The notes under the pieces are model-generated. The model was not told the origin of the DNA. It was given only the letters and a program-made list of their open reading frames with translations, and did no database searches. The translations under genes were made by a program, and so were the position numbers. 11,695 nt of DNA from Lachnospiraceae bacterium UBA7026 (GTDB lineage: Bacteria; Bacillota; Clostridia; Lachnospirales; Lachnospiraceae): assembly GCA_002494165.1 (NCBI GenBank), contig DLBH01000004.1, positions 1 to 11,695 on the forward strand, given 5' to 3'. Below are positions 1 through 6,580 of this stretch, one piece after another. Numbering within the stretch: position 1 is the first letter of the stretch; the number at the start of each line of letters is the position of its first letter.

Positions 1-1
1 T

Positions 2-634
2 GCCATGATGTATAAGATTGAGGGAGAGGACCTTTACCTGATTGGAACCAGCGAGCATTCCATGATTGGTAAGTTTATTGATACGGTCATCCAGGCGGAC
101 ACCCTGCCCAGAACCCTGACCTCCTATTCCCCCTGCTTCCGTAAGGAGAAGGGAGCCCATGGTATCGAGGAGAGAGGCGTTTACCGGATTCACCAGTTTG
201 AGAAGCAGGAGATGATTGTTGTGTGCGAGCCGGAGGACAGTCCCATGTGGTTTGACAAGCTCTGGCAGAATACGGTAGACCTTTTCCGGTCCATGGATAT
301 TCCTGTAAGAACTCTGGAGTGCTGCTCCGGTGACCTGGCAGACCTCAAGGTGAAGTCTGTGGATGTGGAGGCCTGGTCTCCAAGGCAGAAGAAGTATTTT
401 GAGGTGGGCAGCTGCTCTAATTTAGGAGACGCCCAGGCCCGCCGGCTGAAGATCCGCGTGGTAGGGGAAAAAGGTAAGTATTTTGCCCACACCCTCAATA
501 ACACCGTGGTGGCTCCACCCAGAATGCTGATTGCTTTCCTTGAGAATAATCTCAATGAGGATGGAAGTGTGAATATTCCTGAAGTCCTTCGTCCTTACAT
601 GGGTGGAACAGAAAAACTGATTCCTGCTGAGTAA
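2..634 (+). CDS. serS: Seryl-tRNA synthetase, C-terminal part (5' end outside the window)
   Basis: This class II aminoacyl-tRNA synthetase would charge tRNA-Ser with serine in the cytoplasm. Only the last 210 codons are present. The frame is open to the window edge, so the Met at position 5 is internal rather than the start. A TSE-type serine-site motif (IGTSEH) is followed by class II motif 2, with SPCFRKEKGAHG and the RIHQFEKQE segment. Next come the EVGSCSNLGDAQARR segment and a motif 3 ending in an Arg (NNTVVAPPR), then the typical end IPEVLRPYMGG. Ordinary bacterial enzymes have TAEV, a GSAGRDTRG-like motif 2 loop and NGSGLAIGR in motif 3. This copy resembles archaeal-type SerRS at those sites, so it may be a variant or second SerRS. 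The function is confident; the variant status is from memory of the family. The gene ends in TAA and is followed by a strong terminator shared with the convergent dacA. Confidence 0.93.
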   Translation, partial: AMMYKIEGEDLYLIGTSEHSMIGKFIDTVIQADTLPRTLTSYSPCFRKEKGAHGIEERGVYRIHQFEKQEMIVVCEPEDSPMWFDKLWQNTVDLFRSMDIPVRTLECCSGDLADLKVKSVDVEAWSPRQKKYFEVGSCSNLGDAQARRLKIRVVGEKGKYFAHTLNNTVVAPPRMLIAFLENNLNEDGSVNIPEVLRPYMGGTEKLIPAE

Positions 635-810
635 GGTTTGAACAGAGAAAAAAGTCTTTGTCTATGGAGTAAGTTTTCAGGCAGGATTATATTTCTCGGT
701 CAGGAAGCAAGCCTTGAGACAAGGAAAAGGCTTTTAGTCAGAGAATAAGACGCCGGCCAGGGAAGAAGCTTTGACAAAGTCAGCAGAAATTAAAATATGA
801 AGAAGAAAAA

Positions 811-886
811 ACCATCTGTCAGAAGAAACTGATGTGGCACCCTGCCTGGGGCGGTCATATCAGATGACTGACAGATGGTCTTTTTT
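811..886. terminator. Bidirectional intrinsic terminator between convergent serS and dacA
   Basis: A perfect 12-bp inverted repeat (ACCATCTGTCAG at 811-822, its complement at 868-879) has an A-run on its left (805-811) and a T-run on its right (881-886). Each strand therefore gives a stem followed by a U-tract. The 45-nt loop can form a further small stem (829-833 with 859-863). The position, downstream of both serS (+) and dacA (-), fits termination in both directions. A weaker nested hairpin lies at 709-733, closer to the serS stop. Confidence 0.85.
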
Positions 887-925
887 ATATGTCATTTTAT
901 GATTTTGGCAGACAGCCTGGAAAGA

Positions 926-2731
926 CTAGTTGTCCTTTTTATTTGAAGAAGAACGTCTTCTTCTGGTCGTGCCTGTGCCGGCTGAGCCCTGGGAAGTCCT
1001 GGCAGTGGAGCCGGAGCCTTTGGCGGAAGTCCTTGCCGCAGTGGAAGAAGACCTGGAAGAAGATGTCTTAGTGGAAGAAGGCTTAGTGGAAGGCTGTCTG
1101 GAGGAGGATGATTGCAACCGTCGCTTGTTGCGCTGCTGAATCCTCTGGCGCCGCTTCTTTTCTGCCAGAATCCGGCGGATCACCTGCATCAAAATGAAGA
1201 CCAGCACAAAGGCAATGATTATGCGTATCATATAATTCAGGACCTTGTGGGGAGTGATCTGCTTTTTATTAACCTCGGCAGCGGTCATATTATCATCAAT
1301 ACTTTTGCCGCCAGAGTAGGCTTTGGCGGCATCAGTACTAGGATCATATATTACGGGAGTGGAACCGATCATGGTATCTCCAACCATGATATTCAAACGG
1401 CCCAGCCGTCCGTTCTCTTTATCCTCATCCAGGATAAATTGATAAGAGATGGCGGACTCATCGAATTTCTTTTTAACAAGGATGGAATAGCTCTGATCGA
1501 CCTGGCAGTTAAGGAACTTGACCTTATCGTAGGTCGCCTCATCCAGCTGGCCGCTATTTTTCAGGGTTGACTCCAGATCAAAATCTTTCAGGGGAGTAAT
1601 CTGCTTAACCTTATTAAAGGCCCATTTGTAAAGCTTCTTGGTATCTTTGTAGCTGTTGTCAGCTCCATAATCCTTAAGGATAACACAGATCAGTTCCACG
1701 CCGTCTTTCTTGGCATAGCTAACCAGGGTGTTGAGGGCGGCCTGGGTAAAGCCTGTCTTGGCTCCTTCCACACGCTTGTAATAGTACTCAGAACTTTCAT
1801 GCATGATCTTGGCATGGTTGGTGAGCTCTATGGTGTGAGTCAAGGTATCGCTGGCAGGAATCGTGTAGGTAAGGGTTCCGGCAATCTTGCGGAACTCTTC
1901 ATACTGCATAGCCTGTTGGAGAATCAGGGCCATATCATGGCCTGTAGTATAATGCTTTTCGTCGGGAAGACCATGGGGATTCCTGAACCGGGTATTGGTA
2001 CAGCCAAGTTCTTTGGCCCGCCTGGTCATCAGCTTACCAAAAGCCTTGTCAGAGCCGGCAATGTTCTGGGCTATGGCAGCCGCCGCTTCATTGGCCGAAG
2101 CCAGCATGAGGGCATAGAGGGTATCCTCTACAGAAAGGACGGCACCGGCGTTAATGCCGGCGGAGCTGCTGCCGGCTTCAATGCCTTCGACAGCTTCTTT
2201 GGTAAAGACAATATTATCATCCATCTTGAGGTACTCTATGGCGAGCAGGGCAGTCATAACCTTTGTGATGCTGGCGGGATAACGTCGGGTATAACCCTCG
2301 TAGGAATAGAGAATAGCACCGGTCCTGGCATCCATGAGAAAGGCAGAATCAGCTGCTATGGTAGGAGCATCCTCAAAGCCATCTACATTATAGTGGGCGC
2401 AGTGCTCGCCAATGGGATTATCTGCCGTGGCCTTGCTGGTGTCCTTTACGGCTTCTGTCGCATCAGCCTCTTCTGATGAGGCCGGTGCCTGGTCCTGGAC
2501 CGTGGAGGCGGTCTGGGTCTGGCCGGCTTCTGTAGAAGCAGACTGAGCCTTGCCGGCTTCTGTAGAAGCAGACTGAGCCTTGCCGGTCTCTGTAGAAGCA
2601 GACTGAGCCTGGCTGGCTTCTGTGGCTGCCGCCTGGGCAAAAACCGGAGTTGACAGAGGACCAAACACTGATGAGACAGCGATGCTGGCCGTCACCAGAA
2701 GGGAAAAACATGATGTAAGTAATCTTTTCAT
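926..2731 (-). CDS. dacA: D-alanyl-D-alanine carboxypeptidase (PBP5/DacA family, serine-type, S11)
   Basis: The enzyme trims the terminal D-Ala from peptidoglycan pentapeptides outside the membrane. The ATG at 2731 is chosen over an upstream in-frame ATG at 2755 because it has AAGGAG about 12 nt upstream and begins directly with a signal peptide (MKRLLTS, hydrophobic core, cleavage near residue 32). From that start the protein is 601 residues. Residues 38-80 form a low-complexity linker of 10-residue STEAGKAQSA-like repeats. All three penicillin-binding motifs are present: SITK at 154-157 (nucleophile Ser154), SAN at 212-214 and KTG at 325-327. A C-terminal beta domain leads to one transmembrane helix at about 499-518, then a basic tail very rich in Ser, Thr and Arg (about 520-601) that should be cytoplasmic. 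Most PBP5 homologues are nearer 400 residues and end in an amphipathic helix; linker and tail account for the extra length. The gene appears monocistronic. Confidence 0.93.
   Translation of the reverse strand: MKRLLTSCFSLLVTASIAVSSVFGPLSTPVFAQAAATEASQAQSASTETGKAQSASTEAGKAQSASTEAGQTQTASTVQDQAPASSEEADATEAVKDTSKATADNPIGEHCAHYNVDGFEDAPTIAADSAFLMDARTGAILYSYEGYTRRYPASITKVMTALLAIEYLKMDDNIVFTKEAVEGIEAGSSSAGINAGAVLSVEDTLYALMLASANEAAAAIAQNIAGSDKAFGKLMTRRAKELGCTNTRFRNPHGLPDEKHYTTGHDMALILQQAMQYEEFRKIAGTLTYTIPASDTLTHTIELTNHAKIMHESSEYYYKRVEGAKTGFTQAALNTLVSYAKKDGVELICVILKDYGADNSYKDTKKLYKWAFNKVKQITPLKDFDLESTLKNSGQLDEATYDKVKFLNCQVDQSYSILVKKKFDESAISYQFILDEDKENGRLGRLNIMVGDTMIGSTPVIYDPSTDAAKAYSGGKSIDDNMTAAEVNKKQITPHKVLNYMIRIIIAFVLVFILMQVIRRILAEKKRRQRIQQRNKRRLQSSSSRQPSTKPSSTKTSSSRSSSTAARTSAKGSGSTARTSQGSAGTGTTRRRRSSSNKKDN
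2491..2640 (-). repeat. 30-bp tandem repeats inside dacA (10-residue linker repeats)
   Basis: Three nearly identical 30-bp units run from 2521 to 2610, with diverged copies on each side. They stay in frame and encode the STEAGKAQSA-type repeats just after the signal peptide. The high DNA identity between units points to recent slippage expansion. Linker length may vary between strains. Confidence 0.85.
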
Positions 2732-2785
2732 AATTATTATTCTCTCCTTACACATACTATGCTATAGCTGTGAGATCGTCTGTAT

Positions 2786-2817
2786 ATCCAAAATTAAGGC
2801 AAAAACAGCCTTTGGAT
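2786..2817 (-). promoter_or_regulatory. Hairpin in the dacA leader
   Basis: ATCCAAA at 2786-2792 pairs with TTTGGAT at 2811-2817, with an inner GGC/GCC pairing. It lies in the presumed 5' leader about 55 nt before the start codon. No U-tract follows, so it is not a terminator. Its role is unknown. Confidence 0.35.
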
Positions 2818-2836
2818 GAAAGTGCATATCAGATTT

Positions 2837-2865
2837 ATTTTATACTATAGTCATAGTCTGTGCAA
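2837..2865 (-). promoter_or_regulatory. Candidate promoter of dacA
   Basis: On the minus strand, TTGCAC (2860-2865) and TAAAAT (2837-2842) are separated by 17 bp, about 105 bp upstream of the dacA start. An overlapping TATAAA at 2839-2844 is an alternative -10. The -35 is a partial match only. Confidence 0.4.
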
Positions 2866-2888
2866 GGAAAAAGTTGTTATTTAAAGCT

Positions 2889-2921
2889 GACGGCCCCTTT
2901 AAGTCACTTACAGGGGCCGTC
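2889..2921 (-). terminator. Terminator of the SHOCT-domain gene
   Basis: A perfect 10-bp GC-rich stem (GACGGCCCCT at 2889-2898, complement at 2912-2921) with a 13-nt loop lies 32 nt past the stop of the minus-strand gene. The following U-tract is broken, so efficiency is uncertain. Confidence 0.65.
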
Positions 2922-2952
2922 TGTCGGTAAAGAGGTTAGAGCTGCCGGGCTG

Positions 2953-3387
2953 TCACAGGTCCAGCAGGTCCTTCTTCTTTTTCTGGAATTCCTCTTCTGT
3001 GATGATGTCCATGTCCAGGAGTTCCTTGAGCTTTTTCAATTCTTCGTAAGGGTCGGAGGCAGGGCCTGCCTGGACCGTCCTGTTTTGAGGCCCTCCTTCC
3101 GCCGGGCCGGCCTGGCCTGTTTCCATCCTGGCTGCCCGTTCCCGTTCCCGCTGCAACTCCTTTAATGCCTTGCGGATCTTGCGGGCAGAAGACCTGGGGA
3201 AGGGAATGGATACCTCCCTGCCTTCATAAACCATGGTCAGGATTCCGTAAGCGGCAAACAGGGGCTCGCTTGTGATCTCCAGCTTTTCAATCTTGTCATA
3301 GGGAAAAGACCGGCTGCCGACGATAAAACAGTCCTCGTCAAAAATCAGGTCTTCCATATTGAAGCGGCCTTCTATCTCGTTATACAT
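2953..3387 (-). CDS. SHOCT-domain protein with an N-terminal PH-like domain
   Basis: This is a small soluble protein of 144 residues and unknown role. Residues about 12-78 form a beta-rich stretch (ending near VSIPFPRSSARKIRKAL) that resembles bacterial PH-like domains. A basic helix (residues 68-88) and a Gly/Pro-rich linker (90-111) follow. The C-terminus (DPYEELKKLKELLD through EEFQKKKKDLL, about 112-142) is a clear SHOCT short oligomerisation domain. The ATG at 3387 has GAGGTGA about 9 nt upstream; the in-frame Met at residue 11 has a poorer site. No signal peptide or membrane segment is visible. It stands alone between two terminators, behind a strong promoter with twin palindromes, which suggests dedicated regulation. 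SHOCT domains often mediate oligomerisation in stress or membrane-associated proteins; nothing here fixes the function. Confidence 0.82.
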   Translation of the reverse strand: MYNEIEGRFNMEDLIFDEDCFIVGSRSFPYDKIEKLEITSEPLFAAYGILTMVYEGREVSIPFPRSSARKIRKALKELQRERERAARMETGQAGPAEGGPQNRTVQAGPASDPYEELKKLKELLDMDIITEEEFQKKKKDLLDL

Positions 3388-3441
3388 ATATTGTGTTCAC
3401 CTCGGTATTTTATATTTGGATTAATAATTTTGTATTTTTAT

Positions 3442-3470
3442 ATTATAGCAAGATTGGGGACATCCCACAA
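3442..3470 (-). promoter_or_regulatory. Promoter of the SHOCT-domain gene (extended -10)
   Basis: On the minus strand, TGCTATAAT gives a consensus -10 (3442-3447) with an extended TGn. TTGTGG (3465-3470) sits 17 bp upstream as a partial -35. The start point would be near 3435, leaving a leader of about 48 nt before the ATG at 3387. Confidence 0.7.
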
Positions 3471-3498
3471 TTAAAGATTGGAGATATCTCATAATTAT
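3451..3498. promoter_or_regulatory. Two tandem palindromic operator-like sites
   Basis: Two 24-bp units (3451-3474 and 3475-3498) match at 19 of 24 positions. Each contains a small palindrome: GGGACATCCC at 3457-3466 and GAGATATCTC at 3481-3490. Their centres are 24 bp apart. The first overlaps the -35 and spacer of the SHOCT-gene promoter; the second lies just upstream. This is the arrangement expected for a dimeric repressor or regulator binding cooperatively on one face of the helix. The regulator is not identifiable. Confidence 0.55.
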
Positions 3499-3532
3499 GA
3501 ACTGTAAAAGAGGAAATGAGGGTATAAACAGA

Positions 3533-3566
3533 GCACCCTTTTGACCGTCTGGTGTCAAAAGGGTGC
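3533..3566 (-). terminator. Terminator of the mtnK-like/araC operon
   Basis: A perfect 13-bp stem (GCACCCTTTTGAC at 3533-3545, complement at 3554-3566) with an 8-nt loop lies 35 nt beyond the AraC-family stop. The U-tract after it on the minus strand is short (TCTGTTT). Confidence 0.7.
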
Positions 3567-3601
3567 AGCCTTATATGGGGGTAGTTGAAGTTAATAAAGC
3601 T

Positions 3602-4495
3602 TCAGGAGTCTCCCTGATTTTCATTTTGGTTGAGGGTCCGGTATTCAGCAGGAGAATATTCATAAACCGCCTTAAACTTGGTGCTGAAGTAACCCGGGCG
3701 GATATAACCACAGTTTCTGGCGATATCTTCAATCTTCATATCGGTGGAGACCAGCAGGTCTGCCGCTTTTTTAAGCCGGTACTGGTGGATATAGACCGTC
3801 GGGGGCCTGCCCAGCTCCCTGCGGAAGGTCCGGTAACACTCCCTACTGCTGATATGGGCGCTCTCTGCCACATCCTTTACCTGGATATCCTCCATGTAAT
3901 TACTGGCAATAAAGGAAAGCATCTGTTCAATACGGGCCGACAGGCCGCTGGTGACAGCAGGCTTAAGCTGGGGCCTGTATTTCTTGTGGAGACAGAGGAT
4001 GATACTGCTCAGCTGGTTGCGGATCAGTAATTCGAAGCCCATGGGCCGGTCTTCTCCCAGCTTGATGATGTCCTTTAGTTTTTTCAGGATAAAAGGGTCT
4101 CTGGTGATGAGGAAGGCCAGCTTCTGGTCATGGAGCACCGGATAGACATATTTATCGTTGATGGAATCGGGGCCTGACAACAGGGCTTCATGGAAAACGA
4201 CACTGTAAAAAACAGGCTTTAGCGAGGCATCTTTCATGGCGTGCCTTTTGTGGGAGGAGATAAAATAGATATCCTCCTCGTGGAGAACCTGACTGGTCTC
4301 ATCACAGCGGAGCTCTATCTGACCCCTTTCCACAAATCCGATTTCTATCTCCTGATGCCAGTGCTCCGGGACCATACTGTTGACCATACTTTTTAAGCTG
4401 GTCTCATAAATCTCACAGGGAAATGCTTTGATGCCGTGGAGATCATATTCCCGTCCGTCGGGTCCCAGGGACAACATTAATAGTTTTTTAGCCAT
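3602..4495 (-). CDS. AraC-family transcriptional regulator
   Basis: This is a DNA-binding regulator of 297 residues. The N-terminal half is a cupin-like sensor domain (HWHQEIEIGFVERG at about 45-58), a common sugar- or effector-binding fold in this family. The C-terminal half holds two helix-turn-helix motifs: the first around 205-225 (VKDVAESAHISSRECYRTF), the second around 254-275 (IEDIARNCGYIRPGYFSTKF), followed by the family signature end SPAEYR at 281-286. The ATG at 4495 overlaps the stop of the kinase gene by 8 bp (ATGGCTAA), so translation is probably coupled. A GTG at 4504 is an alternative start adding three residues. Being in one operon with the kinase suggests that it regulates that operon, perhaps in response to the kinase's substrate; this is inference. 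An intrinsic terminator follows. Confidence 0.93.
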   Translation of the reverse strand: MAKKLLMLSLGPDGREYDLHGIKAFPCEIYETSLKSMVNSMVPEHWHQEIEIGFVERGQIELRCDETSQVLHEEDIYFISSHKRHAMKDASLKPVFYSVVFHEALLSGPDSINDKYVYPVLHDQKLAFLITRDPFILKKLKDIIKLGEDRPMGFELLIRNQLSSIILCLHKKYRPQLKPAVTSGLSARIEQMLSFIASNYMEDIQVKDVAESAHISSRECYRTFRRELGRPPTVYIHQYRLKKAADLLVSTDMKIEDIARNCGYIRPGYFSTKFKAVYEYSPAEYRTLNQNENQGDS

Positions 4496-5750
4496 TCTTC
4501 TCACTTGTCTTCAGATAGCAGTCATAGGTGTCTTTTAATTGCTCCATATCGCTAAGCCAGTCCTGGACACTCCTATAATCATTTCTCTTAAGCAGCATCC
4601 TCCGGTCCATAAGGGCAGAGAGGGTTATGGCATTCTTCATCTGCTCTTTATCTTTGATGGCACTGTACTCAGGAAAATCGATCTCACTGGCAACCCGGAA
4701 GAGGTTGGCTGTGGAACAGAAGCCGACCATCTGACTAAGCAGCTGGCTCATGAAGGCCTCCTGGAGGCCCTTGACCCCCTTGTACTCTTCCTTGGCGTCC
4801 TGGTTCCAGTAGCGGATAAAGAGCTTCTTATAATCTTCAAAAATCTGGCTGATGGTATCGAGAATGTAGGCCTTAAAGGGCTCTCTCTTCTCTTCGTCCT
4901 CATAGGGGCGGAAGCAGGCACAGACATACTGGGAAATCAGGTTGCCGAAAAGATAACCCAGGTCAAAGGCGATGGGGCCGCAGAAGCTGTATTCCATGTC
5001 AATTACCTTCATCTCATCTTCCCCGATGAAGATGTTGGAGGTGTGGTAATCACAGTGGATGAGAGCCTCTGACTTCTTCATAAAGAGGTCTCTTAAGACA
5101 TATCTCTCCAGGATAGCCGCCGGATCAAAGACGATATCCTTGATGCAGAAAGCGATCTCCGGGTCCAGGCTCAGGCCGCAGGCCTTGCTGCCGAACTCGT
5201 CTTTGGAAATGAAGAGGATATTGTCGAAGATGTTACGCATCTTGTGATTGGTAAAATGGTTGTCCAGTTCCCGGAAAAGGGCGGTATCCATAAAATACTC
5301 AGAGGTATAGAAATGGATCTTGGACAGGAACCTGGCCGCATGGCCGGCAAAATTCGGGTAGATCTCCGACTTATTGAGCTGGAATCGGAGGATCTTCAGA
5401 TAAGATACGTCCTCTGTGGCCATAACCTGGTTGTCCTCATCATAGAAATAGAGGTCCGGAATATAGTCAGGCACGATGGCCTTGCGGATTTCCATGGATT
5501 CGTACTCCAGCCTGGTCCGCTCCGAGGACAGATTGGTAAAGTCTTCGTTTCTTCCTGTGGCCCGCCCCTGCTTTACAATGATATTCCTCCTGCCGTCTGA
5601 CACCCGGAATATGAAGTTCAGGTAGCCGTCACCGTCTTCTTCCTCGGTTCCTTCCCCTACGGCAGAGATGACCAGAGGCTTTGAATAATCCAGGTCGGGC
5701 ATATGGCCTTTGAGATATTCTGTCAAATTCTCTTTGTTAAGTACAATCAT
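4488..5750 (-). CDS. mtnK: Methylthioribose-kinase-like sugar kinase (APH/choline kinase fold)
   Basis: The protein is 420 residues and belongs to the aminoglycoside phosphotransferase-like fold. Its closest recognisable relative is S-methyl-5-thioribose kinase, which phosphorylates methylthioribose with ATP in methionine salvage. IIVKQ (57-61) supplies the ATP-binding Lys. The Brenner-type loop IHCDYHTSNIF (231-241) has catalytic Asp234. The metal-binding segment VIDMEYSFCGPIAFD (249-263) has Asp251 and Glu253, as in MtnK. MtnK usually has HGDLHTGS; here it reads HCDYHTSN, so the substrate could differ. The partner gene mtnA (MTR-1-P isomerase) is not adjacent; an AraC regulator is instead. 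The ATG at 5750 has GGAG 11 nt upstream. The GTG at 5759 lies too close to the GGAG. The family call is firm; the exact substrate is uncertain. Confidence 0.8.
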   Translation of the reverse strand: MIVLNKENLTEYLKGHMPDLDYSKPLVISAVGEGTEEEDGDGYLNFIFRVSDGRRNIIVKQGRATGRNEDFTNLSSERTRLEYESMEIRKAIVPDYIPDLYFYDEDNQVMATEDVSYLKILRFQLNKSEIYPNFAGHAARFLSKIHFYTSEYFMDTALFRELDNHFTNHKMRNIFDNILFISKDEFGSKACGLSLDPEIAFCIKDIVFDPAAILERYVLRDLFMKKSEALIHCDYHTSNIFIGEDEMKVIDMEYSFCGPIAFDLGYLFGNLISQYVCACFRPYEDEEKREPFKAYILDTISQIFEDYKKLFIRYWNQDAKEEYKGVKGLQEAFMSQLLSQMVGFCSTANLFRVASEIDFPEYSAIKDKEQMKNAITLSALMDRRMLLKRNDYRSVQDWLSDMEQLKDTYDCYLKTSEKNG

Positions 5751-5820
5751 TATTCTCACTTCTCCATTATTAGTTTATCCAGAATTCCCGAATGATCTTG
5801 AAATAGCTGGTCCTTTTATG

Positions 5821-5853
5821 ATTATTCAGCAGGAGTAATCCCGCTGAAATAAT
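5821..5853 (-). promoter_or_regulatory. Imperfect hairpin in the kinase operon leader
   Basis: ATTATTCAGCAGG (5821-5833) pairs with CCGCTGAAATAAT (5841-5853), each arm with a one-base bulge, around a 7-nt loop. It lies in the presumed 5' leader, about 70 nt before the start codon. No U-tract follows. It could be an AraC-type target or an RNA element; its role is unknown. Confidence 0.4.
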
Positions 5854-5870
5854 ACAATGATTTGCACTTT

Positions 5871-5899
5871 ATTATACAATACTCTTTCTTATTAAAAAG
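5871..5899 (-). promoter_or_regulatory. Candidate promoter of the kinase/araC operon
   Basis: A perfect TATAAT -10 (5871-5876 on the minus strand) lies about 120 bp upstream of the kinase start. Only a poor -35 (CTTTTT) is found 17 bp upstream, which fits a promoter needing an activator such as the AraC-type protein encoded in the operon. Confidence 0.45.
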
Positions 5900-6000
5900 T
5901 TTATGGCACAAATATGAAAGAAACTCGTCACAATTTCAAAAATTAAAGAGCTGTCATCTGTACCAGTCCAGGAATTTAAAAAAGTATTTAAGGATAATAA

Positions 6001-6402
6001 AGCCGTCAGGAATCAGCAATCCACACGGACGATGATTTTGCCGTTTACCCTGCCCTGGTCTAAGGCGGTGCAGGCCCTGGGGATTACTGCCTGGTCGCGG
6101 CAGATGACCGCAGGGATGGCGGCAAGGTTGCCGGTGCCGTCTGGACACGGATTATGGAGGATTATGGTCATGTGGATGATGATACCCCCTCCTTTGCCAT
6201 ATCCCTCTACAAGGAATACCGGAGTCAGGGCACAGGGACCAGGCTGATGAAGGCCATGCTGGCTTTGTTGAAGGAAGAAGGTTATGAGAGAGCGTCCCTG
6301 GCAGTACAGAAGGCTAATTATGCAGTCAATATGTATGAGAAGCTGGGCTTTAAAAGAGTGGATGAGAATGATCAGGAATATATTATGGTCTGTGAATTAT
6401 GA
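6001..6402 (+). pseudogene. GNAT acetyltransferase, broken 5' half
   Basis: The open part (6064-6402) reads GGAGPGDYCLVAADD, then WTRIMEDYGHVDDDTPSFAI, then the acetyl-CoA loop SQGTGTRLMK and the end YEKLGFKRV through IMVCEL. This is the C-terminal two thirds of a GNAT N-acetyltransferase. Upstream, DDDFAVYPALV is in the same frame but is cut by a TAA at 6061-6063. A preceding family-like piece (SGISNPHGR) is in another frame, and the usual N-terminus is not found. The first start in the open frame is ATG at 6154, after a beta strand of the fold, so a functional product is unlikely. The stop codon lies in the first unit of the 37-nt repeat array. A short protein from 6154 cannot be excluded. 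Confidence 0.7.
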
Positions 6403-6580
6403 GCAGGGAAGCGATAGAACAACGGCCAGTGAACTATGTTTAGGGAACCGAAAGAACAATGGCTTTTGAATGATAGGCAGGAAACCGAAAAGTTGTGTAA
6501 AGAACTCTGGTTCTTGAACTATGTCCAGGAAACAGATAGAACAATGGTATGTGAACTATGAGTAAGGAATTGATCGAAGA
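6385..6580 (+). repeat. Five-copy 37-nt tandem repeat spanning a gene junction
   Basis: Units are 6385-6421, 6422-6458, 6459-6506 (with about 11 extra bases), 6507-6543 and 6544-6580. A shared core is GTGAACTATG, then AGGGAACCGA, then AGAACAATGG. The first unit contains the end of the GNAT gene (MVCEL and TGA). The last contains a second MVCEL-TGA and the start of the DUF3781 gene (ATGAGTAAGGAA). Each keeps the ATGA-type stop/start overlap in recognisable form. The array looks like repeated duplication of an original overlapping stop/start junction, followed by divergence. Confidence 0.75.
6436..6561 (+). CDS. Possible 41-codon leader ORF coupled to the DUF3781 gene
   Basis: Within the 37-nt array, one frame stays open from ATG 6436 to TGA 6559-6561. 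It would encode a 41-residue peptide (start MFREPKEQWLLNDRQETEKL, end DRTMVCEL). Its stop overlaps the DUF3781 start by four bases (ATGA). No ribosome binding site is evident in front of either ORF, so the downstream gene may depend on coupled translation. The peptide looks repeat-derived rather than selected for function. It is listed because it may control expression of the next gene. Confidence 0.25.
   Translation: MFREPKEQWLLNDRQETEKLCKELWFLNYVQETDRTMVCEL

Noticed and set aside
1799..2476. 225-codon plus-strand ORF opposite the carboxypeptidase gene
   Set aside because: It is a shadow of dacA, which has all three catalytic motifs. The antisense translation resembles no family and has no ribosome binding site.
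5751..5870. SAM or other riboswitch before the MtnK-like gene
   Set aside because: The leader is only about 115 nt with one simple hairpin, no terminator, and no S-box core that I can recognise.
6385..6580. Tandem repeats as a CRISPR array
   Set aside because: The 37-nt units abut directly with no spacers and no cas genes are present. The same applies to the 27-bp block at 11414-11560.
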